A program made the position numbers and the translations under genes. The notes beneath the pieces were generated by a model, which worked only from the letters and a program-made list of their open reading frames with translations, was not told the DNA's origin and made no database searches. Shown piece by piece: positions 34,221 through 42,244 of a stretch of 64,000 bases of DNA. The stretch's first letter is position 1. Each line of letters starts with the position of its first letter. This DNA is from Alcaligenes parafaecalis (lineage in GTDB: Bacteria; Pseudomonadota; Gammaproteobacteria; Burkholderiales; Burkholderiaceae_B), in contig NZ_JAPKNA010000003.1 in assembly GCF_026344135.1 (NCBI RefSeq), positions 310,001-374,000 of the forward strand. The letters run 5' to 3'.

Positions 34221-34694
34221 ATGGTTCCATTCGGGTTAAGTCCAGCACAGTTTCAGTTACGCTATAAGCGCTGCCTGGAACGAGCTTCAACGCATTTCAT
34301 CACCGAGCTACGTACCTTGTTCACTTTGCCTGTGCCGGACAGTGTGGTGGATGCCGAGGTGCAAATCTTCTTTGGTGAGGATGGCCTGGAAATCCCGTCG
34401 GCGTGGATTTACTACAGCGGCGAAAATAATAAAGTTGATAGCAGCGACCCTTCCATTTTTCCCGGTAGAGCCATGGAGCTGTCTCTGGGCTTGGACAAGA
34501 TGGATGCCTTCCACGAAGACTATTTTCTGGACGAAGACTTTGATGGCCTGAGCATCGCGGCTAACACCACTAAAGCGTGGTTTGCAGAATGCTGGTGGAA
34601 AGCGGGTGGATGGAGCTATGCCGTTCCCGTGACGGCATGGGTGCACGATGGCTTTGGGGACGGTGAGGGTCTTGAGTTGTCAGAAAGGCGATAA
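34221..34694 (+). CDS. Hypothetical soluble acidic protein
   Basis: A 157-residue protein I do not recognise. It has no signal peptide or membrane helix. It is rich in acidic and aromatic residues (FHEDYFLDEDFDGLS, WFAECWWKAGGWSY, WVHDGFGDGEGLEL). The size and acidity recall immunity proteins of polymorphic toxins, but no toxin gene is nearby, so I make no assignment. The ATG at 34221 has AGGAG eight bases upstream; an in-frame ATG at 34179 has none. It sits between a strong terminator and tRNA-Arg copy 2 and looks like an independent gene. Confidence 0.7.
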   Translation: MVPFGLSPAQFQLRYKRCLERASTHFITELRTLFTLPVPDSVVDAEVQIFFGEDGLEIPSAWIYYSGENNKVDSSDPSIFPGRAMELSLGLDKMDAFHEDYFLDEDFDGLSIAANTTKAWFAECWWKAGGWSYAVPVTAWVHDGFGDGEGLELSERR

Positions 34695-34851
34695 GGCCGT
34701 GCAGGAGTAGTTCCTGACTACCTAAAGGGCTACTACTGCTTATTCTGTTTCTTTGTTCAAGCCTGCTCGTATTGTTATTGTGGGTGGGGCTTGGGCGGTA
34801 CCTGACAGGGTAGTGGGTCTTGTTTCTGTCTGTTGTCCGAGAGTAGAAAGC

Positions 34852-34882
34852 AAAAAGCCATTTCCGAAGAAATGGCTTTTTT
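34852..34882. terminator. Bidirectional terminator beside tRNA-Arg copy 2
   Basis: Thirteen-bp arms AAAAAGCCATTTC/GAAATGGCTTTTT with loop CGAA, just 3' of the tRNA on the minus strand. Confidence 0.85.
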
Positions 34883-34890
34883 ACTGAATA

Positions 34891-34967
34891 TGGCGCGGCT
34901 GGCAGGATTCGAACCCACGACCCCTTGGTTCGTAGCCAAGTACTCTATCCAACTGAGCTACAGCCGC
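34891..34967 (-). tRNA. tRNA-Arg(ACG), copy 2
   Basis: Same structure and anticodon (ACG) as copy 1 at 29235-29311, with encoded CCA. The T stem has G-C where copy 1 has A-U, a compensated change. Short flanks are also shared (GAATATGG after the tRNA, CTAAAGAAGT before it). Confidence 0.96.
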
Positions 34968-34979
34968 TAAAGAAGTAGA

Positions 34980-35008
34980 AATATAGCACGGCTATTTTTA
35001 CTTGTCAC
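34980..35008 (-). promoter_or_regulatory. Promoter of tRNA-Arg copy 2
   Basis: On the minus strand GTGACA and TATATT with a 17-base spacer, ending 12 bases before the tRNA, as for copy 1. Confidence 0.6.
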
Positions 35009-35257
35009 CACAATATCCAAGATTTTTACGCAAATAGTCTTTTTTATGGCTTTTGTCGGGAGCAAGAAGGGCAGCAGGCATCCGGAACCAGGCTCCTCAG
35101 CAGATGGTACGACTATCGTTGTGGCGGCTTTCAGAGGCTGGAATCATAGGCCGATAATGCGGGTGCAAAGCCGAATCCTCAAACAGTCCATGCGGGATGA
35201 CTTGCCCCACAGGGAACAAAGTCGCATTATTACGCCATTGTTTTGGAGCCCAATGTA

Positions 35258-36427
35258 ATGGATCTATCGAAAATTACCTGCACTGAAGATTTCCGCCTGG
35301 CGGCTAAACGCCGCGTGCCCAAGATGTTTTATGACTATGCCGACTCCGGCTCCTGGACGCAGGGCACTTACCATGCGAACGAGCAGGATTTTCACAAGCT
35401 GAAATTCAAACAGCGCGTAGCCGTCGATATTGATCACCGCAGCTTAAGGACCAAGCTGCTGGGCCAGGATGTTGCCATGCCTATGGCCATTGCTCCTACC
35501 GGTTTGACCGGCATGCAGCACGCCGACGGTGAAATGCTGGCGGCGATGGCGGCTCGGGATTTTGGTATTCCTTTCACCTTGTCCACCATGAGCGTGTGCT
35601 CGCTGGAAGACGTGGCCCAGGCCACTCGCGCCCCGTTCTGGTTTCAGCTCTATGTGATGCGGGATCGCAGCTTTATCGAAAACCTGATTGCACGGGCCAA
35701 AGCCGCTAACTGCTCGGCTCTGGTGCTGACTCTGGATTTGCAAGTGCTGGGTCAGCGTCACAAGGATATTAAAAACGGGCTGACTACGCCTCCACGTCTG
35801 ACCATTCCTAATCTGCTGAATCTGGCGACCAAGCCCTACTGGTGCCGCAAGATGTTAGGCACGCACCGTCGCAGCTTTGGCAATATCGTCGGTCACGCCA
35901 AGGGTGTGTCGGATCTGCGCTCCTTGTCGACCTGGACGGCCGAGCAGTTCGACCCGACCTTGAACTGGAAAGACATTGAGTGGATCAAGAATGCCTGGGG
36001 CGGCAAGCTGATTGTGAAAGGCATTATGGATGCAGACGATGCCCGTTACGCCGTCGATAGCGGGGCGGATGCCCTGATTGTGTCCAACCACGGTGGCCGT
36101 CAGTTGGATGGCGCACCTTCTTCAATCTCTTGCTTGCCTGCAATCGGCAAAGCTGTGGGCGACAAAATTGAAGTGCTGGTAGATGGCGGTGTTCGTAGCG
36201 GTCAGGATGTATTACGTGCCCGTGCCTTGGGTGCGCAGGGCGCCATGATTGGTCGTGCTTTCTTGTACGCCTTGGGTACAGCAGGGCAGGCGGGCGTGGC
36301 TCGCCTGCTGAAGTTGATGGCTAATGAACTGGACGTGTCGATGGCCTTTTGCGGCCGTACCGATATCAATCAGGTAGATCGCTCTATCCTGTTGAATCCT
36401 GATATTTTCGACCGCCCCGGTTATTGA
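35258..36427 (+). CDS. lldD: FMN-dependent alpha-hydroxy acid dehydrogenase (L-lactate dehydrogenase type)
   Basis: A 389-residue flavoenzyme of the LldD/glycolate oxidase/mandelate dehydrogenase family. Seen: RRVPKMFYDYADSGSWTQGTY, IAPTGLTGMQHADGE, the FMN-contacting LYVMRDR and TLDLQVLGQRHKDI, the catalytic histidine in VSNHGGRQLDGA, and VLVDGGVRSGQDVLRARALGA. It oxidises an (S)-2-hydroxy acid and feeds electrons to the respiratory chain. L-lactate is the likeliest substrate. S-mandelate is an alternative worth noting, since mandelate is a product of the arylacetonitrilase encoded in the same window. ATG 35258 is preferred over the TTG at 35243. The 3' end overlaps the convergent reductase by 7 bases. 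Confidence 0.87.
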   Translation: MDLSKITCTEDFRLAAKRRVPKMFYDYADSGSWTQGTYHANEQDFHKLKFKQRVAVDIDHRSLRTKLLGQDVAMPMAIAPTGLTGMQHADGEMLAAMAARDFGIPFTLSTMSVCSLEDVAQATRAPFWFQLYVMRDRSFIENLIARAKAANCSALVLTLDLQVLGQRHKDIKNGLTTPPRLTIPNLLNLATKPYWCRKMLGTHRRSFGNIVGHAKGVSDLRSLSTWTAEQFDPTLNWKDIEWIKNAWGGKLIVKGIMDADDARYAVDSGADALIVSNHGGRQLDGAPSSISCLPAIGKAVGDKIEVLVDGGVRSGQDVLRARALGAQGAMIGRAFLYALGTAGQAGVARLLKLMANELDVSMAFCGRTDINQVDRSILLNPDIFDRPGY

Positions 36428-37434
36428 AGACCGGTATGCAAAGGCCCTGGCTGGACCGGCAAATGACCGCGTCCGTGGGGCCCATTCAAATCCAGTACAG
36501 GGCCAGCAGGCACAATCCCGCTCGGGTTCAGATGACGGTGGCTGCTGTAGTAGTGAGTCTTGATATGATCCAGGCTGACCGTATCGGCCACACCGGGCAT
36601 CTGGTACAGCTCCAGCATGTAGTTCCACAGATTCGGGTAGTCCATCAGACGGCGCAGATTGCATTTGAAATGGCCGACATAGACCGGATCAAAACGAATC
36701 AGGGTGGTGAACAGACGCCAGTCGGCTTCTGTCAGACGTGTACCGGTCAGGTAACGCTGTTGGGCCAGCCGTGCTTCCAAACCATCCAGGCTGTCGAACA
36801 GAGCGTGAACTGCCGTGTCATAAGCCGCTTGTGAGCGGGCAAAACCGGCTTTATACACACCGTTATTGACGGTGTCATAGACATGGGCGTTGATCTGGTC
36901 AATTTGCGCCAGCAAGTCGGCTGGAGCCATATCCAGTTCACGCGCTCCCAGGCTGTCAAACGCCGTATTGAAAATACGGATGATTTCGGCAGACTCATTA
37001 TTGATAATCGTGCCGCGCAGCTTGTCCCATAGCACAGGAACCGTAATCCGGCCTGTAAATTGCGGGTCAGCCTTGGCGTAGAGCTGATACAGAAACTGGG
37101 CGTCCATCACCGGGTCAGGCACCACGCCCTCTGCCGGTTCAAAGGTCCAGCCTTGCTCGCCCATGATGGGATTGACCACCGATACCGAAATCAGTTTTTG
37201 CAGCCCTTTCAATTCGCGCATGATCAAGGTGCGATGCGCCCAGGGGCAGGCTAGCGAGACATACAGGTGATAGCGATTGGCCTGGGCGGGCTGGGCTGCC
37301 TGACCATCGGGACCGGGGCCGCCATCGGCGGTAATCCAGTCCCGGAAGGCAGACTGGGCACGTTGAAACGTATCGGACGTTGTGCTACTGACAGGCTCTT
37401 TGCTATGCCATTGTCCATCTATCATCATGCCCAT
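36421..37434 (-). CDS. Glutathionyl-hydroquinone reductase (YqjG/PcpF type)
   Basis: A 337-residue xi-class glutathione transferase. The N-terminal thioredoxin-like domain contains YVSLACPWAHRTLIMR, whose cysteine is catalytic in this family, and the GSH-site VPVLWD and NNESAEIIRIF. The C-terminal helical domain contains GVYKAGFARSQAAYD and LTEADWRLFTTLIRFDPVYVGHFKCN. It reduces glutathionyl-hydroquinones with GSH. CGGAG lies 7 bases before the ATG. It is followed on the minus strand by the convergent lldD end and preceded by the quinone reductase wrbA only 14 bases upstream, so the two redox genes probably share a transcript. Confidence 0.92.
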   Translation of the reverse strand: MGMMIDGQWHSKEPVSSTTSDTFQRAQSAFRDWITADGGPGPDGQAAQPAQANRYHLYVSLACPWAHRTLIMRELKGLQKLISVSVVNPIMGEQGWTFEPAEGVVPDPVMDAQFLYQLYAKADPQFTGRITVPVLWDKLRGTIINNESAEIIRIFNTAFDSLGARELDMAPADLLAQIDQINAHVYDTVNNGVYKAGFARSQAAYDTAVHALFDSLDGLEARLAQQRYLTGTRLTEADWRLFTTLIRFDPVYVGHFKCNLRRLMDYPNLWNYMLELYQMPGVADTVSLDHIKTHYYSSHRHLNPSGIVPAGPVLDLNGPHGRGHLPVQPGPLHTGLQ

Positions 37435-37448
37435 CTGTGTACTCCGTT

Positions 37449-38048
37449 TTAGCCTTTCAGCTTGATTGCAATTTCAGCGATATGACGGCCCTGGAAGCGG
37501 GCACCGTCCAGCTCGTTCTGGCTGGGTTGACGTGAACCGTCGCCCCCGGCAATGGTGGACGCACCGTAAGGGCTGCCGCCAGTGACTTCAGTGAGCAGGG
37601 TCTGGCCTGCAAAGCTGTAGGGCAGGCCCACCACGATCAGGCCAAAGTGCATCAAGTTATGAATAATGGACAGCAGCGTCAGCTCCTGCCCGCCGTGTTG
37701 GGTAGCGGTAGAGGTAAAGGCCCCACCCACTTTGCCATTGAGTGCGCCGCGCGCCCACAGGCCACCGGCCTGATCCAGGAAGCTGGCCATTTGCGAGCTG
37801 ATGCGCCCAAACCGGGTGCCGGTGCCCACAATAATGGCGTCGTAGTTTTCCAGGTCGGCAATAGTGGCGACGGGGGCGGCTTGATCCAGCTTGAAGTTCG
37901 CTTTCTGGGCCACCGCTTCCGGGACCAGTTCAGGGACACGCTTGATGTCCACCGTCGCGCCAGCGCTTTGCGCGCCTTCGGCAACCGCTTGAGCCATTTT
38001 TTCGACGTGGCCGTAGGCGGAGTAATAGAGAACCAGGACTTTTGCCAT
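37449..38048 (-). CDS. wrbA: NAD(P)H:quinone oxidoreductase WrbA
   Basis: A 199-residue flavodoxin-like protein. The FMN phosphate loop YYSAYGHVEKMAQ is near residue 8, with GTGTRFGRISSQMASFLDQAGGLWARGALNGKVGGAFTSTATQHGGQE near 75-125. This is the WrbA signature region, with the tetramer-specific insert. It performs two-electron reduction of quinones, avoiding semiquinones. GGAG lies eight bases before the ATG. It neighbours the glutathionyl-hydroquinone reductase gene, and the pair would act in sequence on quinone stress. Confidence 0.94.
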   Translation of the reverse strand: MAKVLVLYYSAYGHVEKMAQAVAEGAQSAGATVDIKRVPELVPEAVAQKANFKLDQAAPVATIADLENYDAIIVGTGTRFGRISSQMASFLDQAGGLWARGALNGKVGGAFTSTATQHGGQELTLLSIIHNLMHFGLIVVGLPYSFAGQTLLTEVTGGSPYGASTIAGGDGSRQPSQNELDGARFQGRHIAEIAIKLKG

Positions 38049-38198
38049 TTGAACTTCTCCAGAAAAGCGATCAACAAGGAATCGAACGGGGCAGCGGCCT
38101 CAGGACCTGGCCTGGGCGCGCTTGCTAAAACGATCATAGTCGGGCCAAGCCCGCTATGACAAACCGTTGGGCGATTTGTTTTGTGTCAGAGTCTGTCT

Positions 38199-38220
38199 TG
38201 CCGTGGGCAAGGCCACGGCA
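38199..38220. terminator. Hairpin downstream of the thioesterase gene
   Basis: Perfect 8-bp arms TGCCGTGG/CCACGGCA with a 6-base loop, close to the thioesterase stop. It lacks a T-run, so its role is uncertain. Confidence 0.4.
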
Positions 38221-38227
38221 GGCAGAA

Positions 38228-38635
38228 TCAAGCGGGAAGCAGGGCGTAGGTCGTGGTGGCGTGGGCCGCCAGACGGTCTTGTTCGTCCAATAGCTTGATA
38301 TCACCGAACACCATGCTTTTGCCACGTTTCAGAACCTGGGCATGGACCAGCACATCGCCCTGGCTGACCGGGCGCACAAAGCTGGTATTCAGCGATACGG
38401 TGGTCATGGGGCGGAACTCGCCCAGACTTTGGCTGACAGCCAGCACCATGGCGGTATCGGCCGCTGCCATATAGACCTGGCCGCAAACCACACCCGCTAC
38501 ATGGGTAAGCTGCTCAGAAAAGGGTAGTCGCAAAACCACACCGTCCTCGGCAATACGCTCTACGCGCAGCTTCAGGGCTTGTACCCAGGGGGCGAAAAGC
38601 GTGTCGAGCAGGTGCTGAGCTTGTTCTTGGGTCAT
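38228..38635 (-). CDS. PaaI-family hotdog thioesterase
   Basis: A 135-residue single-domain hotdog protein. The central segment HVAGVVCGQVYMAAADTAMVLAVSQ is the active-site helix region, followed by MTTVSLNTSFVRPVSQGDVLVHAQVLKRGKSMVFGDIKL. Family members hydrolyse acyl- or aryl-CoA thioesters. The acyl group cannot be read from sequence. The ATG follows the stop of the I78 lipoprotein gene by five bases, so the two are probably cotranscribed. Confidence 0.85.
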   Translation of the reverse strand: MTQEQAQHLLDTLFAPWVQALKLRVERIAEDGVVLRLPFSEQLTHVAGVVCGQVYMAAADTAMVLAVSQSLGEFRPMTTVSLNTSFVRPVSQGDVLVHAQVLKRGKSMVFGDIKLLDEQDRLAAHATTTYALLPA

Positions 38636-38640
38636 GTCTA

Positions 38641-38955
38641 TCAGCCGCAGTAAATCGAGGTAATCCGGTTTTGTTCATCGATCCGAATGCTCAGGCGGGT
38701 GGGATCGTAGTCGGTGGTGTACATGCGATCTGGAGCCAGTATGCGGGCTTGGGCGGCACCGGCTTGTTTCACCAGACGCTCGACCTGGCTTTGGCTGGCG
38801 GTCTGCCCGACTGGGTTCAGGGCGTCCGCATTGCACACGCCGCCAGAGGAATTGCTGAACGAAGATGTCGAGCCAGTTTGGGCGCTATTGCCTGTGGCGG
38901 TGCAAGCGGCCAGCAAAACGGCGGGAAGGACGCTGAGTAGTACGGAGAGTCGCAT
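38641..38955 (-). CDS. I78-family peptidase inhibitor lipoprotein
   Basis: A 104-residue lipoprotein. The signal peptide ends in the lipobox LAAC with C18, followed by a Ser/Thr-rich linker. The C-terminal 65 residues match the I78 inhibitor pattern: CNADALNPVGQTASQSQVERLVKQAGAAQARIL, then TTDYDPTRLSIRIDEQNRITSIYCG, with two cysteines at its ends. I78 proteins resemble eglin and inhibit serine proteases. AAGGA stands upstream of the ATG. It is membrane-anchored, probably at the outer membrane since no Asp follows the lipid cysteine. Confidence 0.82.
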   Translation of the reverse strand: MRLSVLLSVLPAVLLAACTATGNSAQTGSTSSFSNSSGGVCNADALNPVGQTASQSQVERLVKQAGAAQARILAPDRMYTTDYDPTRLSIRIDEQNRITSIYCG

Positions 38956-39026
38956 GAGAAATCCTTAAAAGCAGCTAGGAAGCATTCAGCTTGAAGGATT
39001 AATAATACCTGTTCTAGGCGGGGCGT

Positions 39027-39632
39027 TTAAGGCTTGTTCAAGGCACTTTTTGCGGCTGCTTTGCCGGTTTTGGCCGAGACCGCCGGATGTTGGGCAATGC
39101 AATAGCGCAAGGGGGCCTTGGCCCAGGCTCCTGCATAGTCCACACCGATGCGTGGACCAATCTGGATTTGATCCAGTGGCAGGGCGGGTGCGTCCAGCCA
39201 ATGCAAGGTGGGGACGCAAGCATCGGCCCCGTTATAGCTTTTGTCGATTCCCAGCCCCTTGCACAGACGGCCTGGGCCTGACAAAGAAGGGCCGCCTTCT
39301 GGCGAAACCCACTGGGCTGCACGCAAGAGCACCGCCGTGCCGTCGCCTTCCACACCGCTGACCATATTCATGCAGTGGTGCAGGCCATAAATCAGATAGA
39401 CATAGGCATAGCCTGCCGGGCCAAACATCAGTCGGGTGCGCTCGGTAATGCCGCGGCGGCTGTGGGCGGCCTGATCTTCCGGCCCCAGATAGGCTTCTGT
39501 TTCGACAATGGTGGCGCAGCGCTGGCCGCGTTCGTCATTCACAACCAGGGTTTTGCCCAGCAACTCCAAGGCGACGTAACGCGGATCGCGGGCAAAGAAC
39601 GTCCGTGGCAGGTAGAGCGCAGACTCAGTCAT
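39027..39632 (-). CDS. DNA-3-methyladenine glycosylase (AAG/MPG fold)
   Basis: A 201-residue enzyme that excises 3-methyladenine, hypoxanthine and ethenoadenine from DNA. Recognised by LGKTLV, the catalytic-loop ETEAYLGPEDQAAHSRRGITERTRLMFGPAGYAYVYLIYGLHHCMNMV and GPGRLCKGLGID. The fold is unrelated to the AlkA-type enzyme at 10470-11141. Its first 8 bases overlap the end of the adenine deaminase gene upstream on the same strand, so the two are translated from one message. Confidence 0.92.
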   Translation of the reverse strand: MTESALYLPRTFFARDPRYVALELLGKTLVVNDERGQRCATIVETEAYLGPEDQAAHSRRGITERTRLMFGPAGYAYVYLIYGLHHCMNMVSGVEGDGTAVLLRAAQWVSPEGGPSLSGPGRLCKGLGIDKSYNGADACVPTLHWLDAPALPLDQIQIGPRIGVDYAGAWAKAPLRYCIAQHPAVSAKTGKAAAKSALNKP

Positions 39633-40662
39633 TTCCGGGAATCCGCTCCAACTTGTTCAACCAGGCCTGTTTTTGCTCCTTGGGCAAAAAGGAGGAGCGC
39701 AGGCTATTGGCTGCCAGAGTACGCAAATCGGCTTCCTGCAAATTCAGGGCCTGGGCGGTTTGCATATAGTTGTCCAGCAGATAACCACCAAAATAAGCCG
39801 GGTCGTCCGAGTTCACACACACGTTCAGGCCGCGATCCAGCAAGTGCTTCAGATTATGCTGGTGCAGACTGTCAAAGACCTTGAGCTTGATATTGGACAG
39901 AGGACAGACTGTCAGGGAAATGGCGTGGTCGATCAAATATTGCATCAGGGCCGGGTCGTCCTGGCTGCGTACGCCGTGGTCGATACGCTCTACTTTCAAA
40001 AGTTGAAGGGCGTCCCGCACATAGCTGGCCGGGCCTTCTTCACCGGCGTGGGCGACCAGTCGGAAGTCCAGCTCACGGCAGCGAGCATAGACTTTTTCAA
40101 ACTTGGCGGGAGGATTGCCCTTTTCCGAGGAATCCAGGCCAATCGCAATCCACAGGTCGGAATACTGATTGCGTAAGGGCAGGGCGGCTTCCAGGGTGGC
40201 AAAAGCGTCGGCTTCGCTCAGGTGGCGCAGGAAGCTCAAGATCAGATAACTGCTGATCCCCAGCTCGGACTTGGCCTGGCGGGCGGCACGGGCGATCCCG
40301 GCGAACACGGTTTCCATGGCAATCCCGCGTGCCGTGTGGGTTTGCGGGTCAAACATGATTTCAGTATGGACAATGCCATCGGCCTGGGCGCGCAGAAAGT
40401 AGGCCCAGGTCATGTCAAAGAAATCCTGCTCGGTAATCAGCACACCGGCCCCGGCGTAGTACAGATCCAGAAAGGATTGCAGGTCGGTAAATTGGTAGGC
40501 GGCGTGCAGGCTGGCCTGGTCGGGATAGGACAGCGTAATGTGATTGCGCTGGGCCAGCTTGAAAATCAAGTCCGGTTCCAGCGTGCCTTCTATATGAAGG
40601 TGCAGTTCGGCCTTGGGCAGTTGGCGGGTAAATTCGCGTAAGGAAAAAGCGGAATCAGACAC
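39625..40662 (-). CDS. Adenine deaminase of the adenosine deaminase family
   Basis: A 345-residue zinc TIM-barrel deaminase. Zinc and active-site motifs: HLHIEG (H21, H23), HAGEEGP, HGVRSQDDP and VNSDDPAYFGGY. The segments ELHLHIEGTLEPDLIF, LDLYYAGAGVL and FLRHLSEADA resemble the Pseudomonas PA0148-type enzymes that act on adenine rather than adenosine. I therefore call it adenine deaminase (adenine to hypoxanthine). Adenosine remains possible. It starts with GTG, with AGGAG six bases upstream. It overlaps the following glycosylase gene by 8 bases. Confidence 0.88.
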   Translation of the reverse strand: MSDSAFSLREFTRQLPKAELHLHIEGTLEPDLIFKLAQRNHITLSYPDQASLHAAYQFTDLQSFLDLYYAGAGVLITEQDFFDMTWAYFLRAQADGIVHTEIMFDPQTHTARGIAMETVFAGIARAARQAKSELGISSYLILSFLRHLSEADAFATLEAALPLRNQYSDLWIAIGLDSSEKGNPPAKFEKVYARCRELDFRLVAHAGEEGPASYVRDALQLLKVERIDHGVRSQDDPALMQYLIDHAISLTVCPLSNIKLKVFDSLHQHNLKHLLDRGLNVCVNSDDPAYFGGYLLDNYMQTAQALNLQEADLRTLAANSLRSSFLPKEQKQAWLNKLERIPGND

Positions 40663-40719
40663 GGGGCGCTCCTGGTAGCCAGCATATGCGCCCCATTATA
40701 CGGAGGCGGGCGCCTTGGG

Positions 40720-41100
40720 TCAGGCGTCCTTGCCGCGCAATGCGCCTATTGCCAGAAAGAGCCAGGCCAGAATCATGGCTACCCCGCCGATGGGGGTAAT
40801 CGCACCTAGCCATTTGACGCCGCTTAGCACCAGAATGTACAAACTTCCGCTGAAAATCAGAACGCCAGCCAGCATCAGAATGGCGCTGCGGGATTGCCAG
40901 GCGGAATTCAATTGAGAGCTCAGGGCGACGATCAATAGCAGGCCCAGGCCATGCAGCAACTGATACAACACGGCGGTATGCCAGGTGGCCAGTGCAGACG
41001 CATCAACCATGGAGCGTAGCGCGTGGGCACCAAAAGCACCCAGGCCTACGCCCAGAGCCAGAATCAGTGCGCCCAGGCACAGGATGGATCGTGAATTCAT
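40720..41100 (-). CDS. DUF423 membrane protein (YgdD type)
   Basis: A 126-residue protein with four hydrophobic helices. It carries the family's conserved N-terminal motif LGVGLGAFGAHALRS and the WHTAVLYQLLHGLGLL, FSGSLYILVLSGVKWLGAITPIGG pattern. Members are widespread inner-membrane proteins of unknown function. AAGGA lies five bases before the ATG. It is divergent from the CorA-type gene, which starts 92 bases away. Confidence 0.9.
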   Translation of the reverse strand: MNSRSILCLGALILALGVGLGAFGAHALRSMVDASALATWHTAVLYQLLHGLGLLLIVALSSQLNSAWQSRSAILMLAGVLIFSGSLYILVLSGVKWLGAITPIGGVAMILAWLFLAIGALRGKDA

Positions 41101-41192
41101 GTCTTTCCTTGCAAGTCTCCGCAGTGGCGGCGCGGAAGGAGGCCAGTGCTATTATCGAACAAAAAAATCTGCTTTGTCTGCAAGGAGACAGC

Positions 41193-42197
41193 ATGGAAGA
41201 AATAGCTCCGGTCACCCCAGATGCACAGGATGTAGTGGTGGCCGCGTATCGCTATCAGGCTGGCCAGCCTGCCCAGGCTTTGGATGTTCACCATTTACCC
41301 AGTCATAACCCTGCGCAGGACGGTTTTATCTGGATTGGCCTGAAAGATCCTGGCGAGGCAAGTTTGCGCGAGATTGGTGGGCAGTTAGGCCTGCCGGAAA
41401 ATGCGATCGAGGAATTGATTGCACCGCATCGTCGTCCCAAGTTGCTGGAGTTCAGCAATTGTCTGATCGTGGTGGCGATAACCTTGGGGCTGAAAGAGTT
41501 GCGCCCTGTTTTTGGTACGACCCAGATCCTGATTGCGCACGGCTTACTGTTGACTGTGCGCCGTGGCTCCAACAGTAATTATTTACAACTGCGTGCCCGT
41601 CTGGAAAGTACTCCTGAATTGTTGGCGCGCGGCAGCGATTTTGTAGCCTCCGAATTACTGGATCTGATTGTGGACCAGTATCAGACTTGTTTGGAGCAGA
41701 CAGAAAAAGCGGTAGAAGCGATTGAGCAGCAGTTCTTGATCCGTGGTTTCAAAGAGAACGATGTTCGGCGCATCTATCGATTGCGACGCGATTTGCTGCG
41801 TGTGTATAACGCTGTGTCGCCGTTGTCAGAGTTAAGCCGCCGTTTGTCGCGGGTGGAACTGGCCTATGTGGATGCTGAAAGCCGTGCCTATTTTGGTGAA
41901 GTGTCAGACCGCATTGCCCGTACCTCCGAATTCATCAACAGCTTGCGTCAGGCTCTGGCTTTCGCGTTTGAAGGTGGCTTGATGATAGGGCAGATGCAGC
42001 AAACTGACACCACCCGCAAGCTGGCTGCCTGGGCCGCTATTTTGGCTGTGCCGACAGCGGTGGCGGGGATTTACGGCATGAACTTCAAGTTCATGCCCGA
42101 GTTGGAGTGGACGATGGGCTACCCCCTGGCCCTGGGCCTGATGGGGAGCGTTTGCGGCTTTTTATACTGGAAATTCAAGAAGGCCAAATGGCTCTGA
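41193..42197 (+). CDS. CorA/ZntB family divalent cation transporter
   Basis: A 334-residue protein. The large N-terminal cytoplasmic domain (about 1-270) ends in a long helix (VRRIYRLRRDLLRVYNAVSPLSEL...). Two C-terminal membrane helices are joined at the conserved pore motif GMNF (IYGMNFKFMPE, about residue 294). It forms a funnel-shaped pentamer. Substrate may be Mg, Co or Zn. AAGGAG stands before the ATG at 41193. The frame is open far upstream over the DUF423 gene, but that extension has no homology. Confidence 0.9.
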   Translation: MEEIAPVTPDAQDVVVAAYRYQAGQPAQALDVHHLPSHNPAQDGFIWIGLKDPGEASLREIGGQLGLPENAIEELIAPHRRPKLLEFSNCLIVVAITLGLKELRPVFGTTQILIAHGLLLTVRRGSNSNYLQLRARLESTPELLARGSDFVASELLDLIVDQYQTCLEQTEKAVEAIEQQFLIRGFKENDVRRIYRLRRDLLRVYNAVSPLSELSRRLSRVELAYVDAESRAYFGEVSDRIARTSEFINSLRQALAFAFEGGLMIGQMQQTDTTRKLAAWAAILAVPTAVAGIYGMNFKFMPELEWTMGYPLALGLMGSVCGFLYWKFKKAKWL

Positions 42198-42244
42198 CGT
42201 AGGACAGCAATAGGCCGAGCCGGGGCCACTATCAAGGAGGCGTG

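Noticed and set aside
35046..35257. Possible small gene upstream of lldD
   Set aside because: About 70 codons with poor composition and no ribosome binding site, running out of frame into lldD; it more likely contains the lldD promoter.
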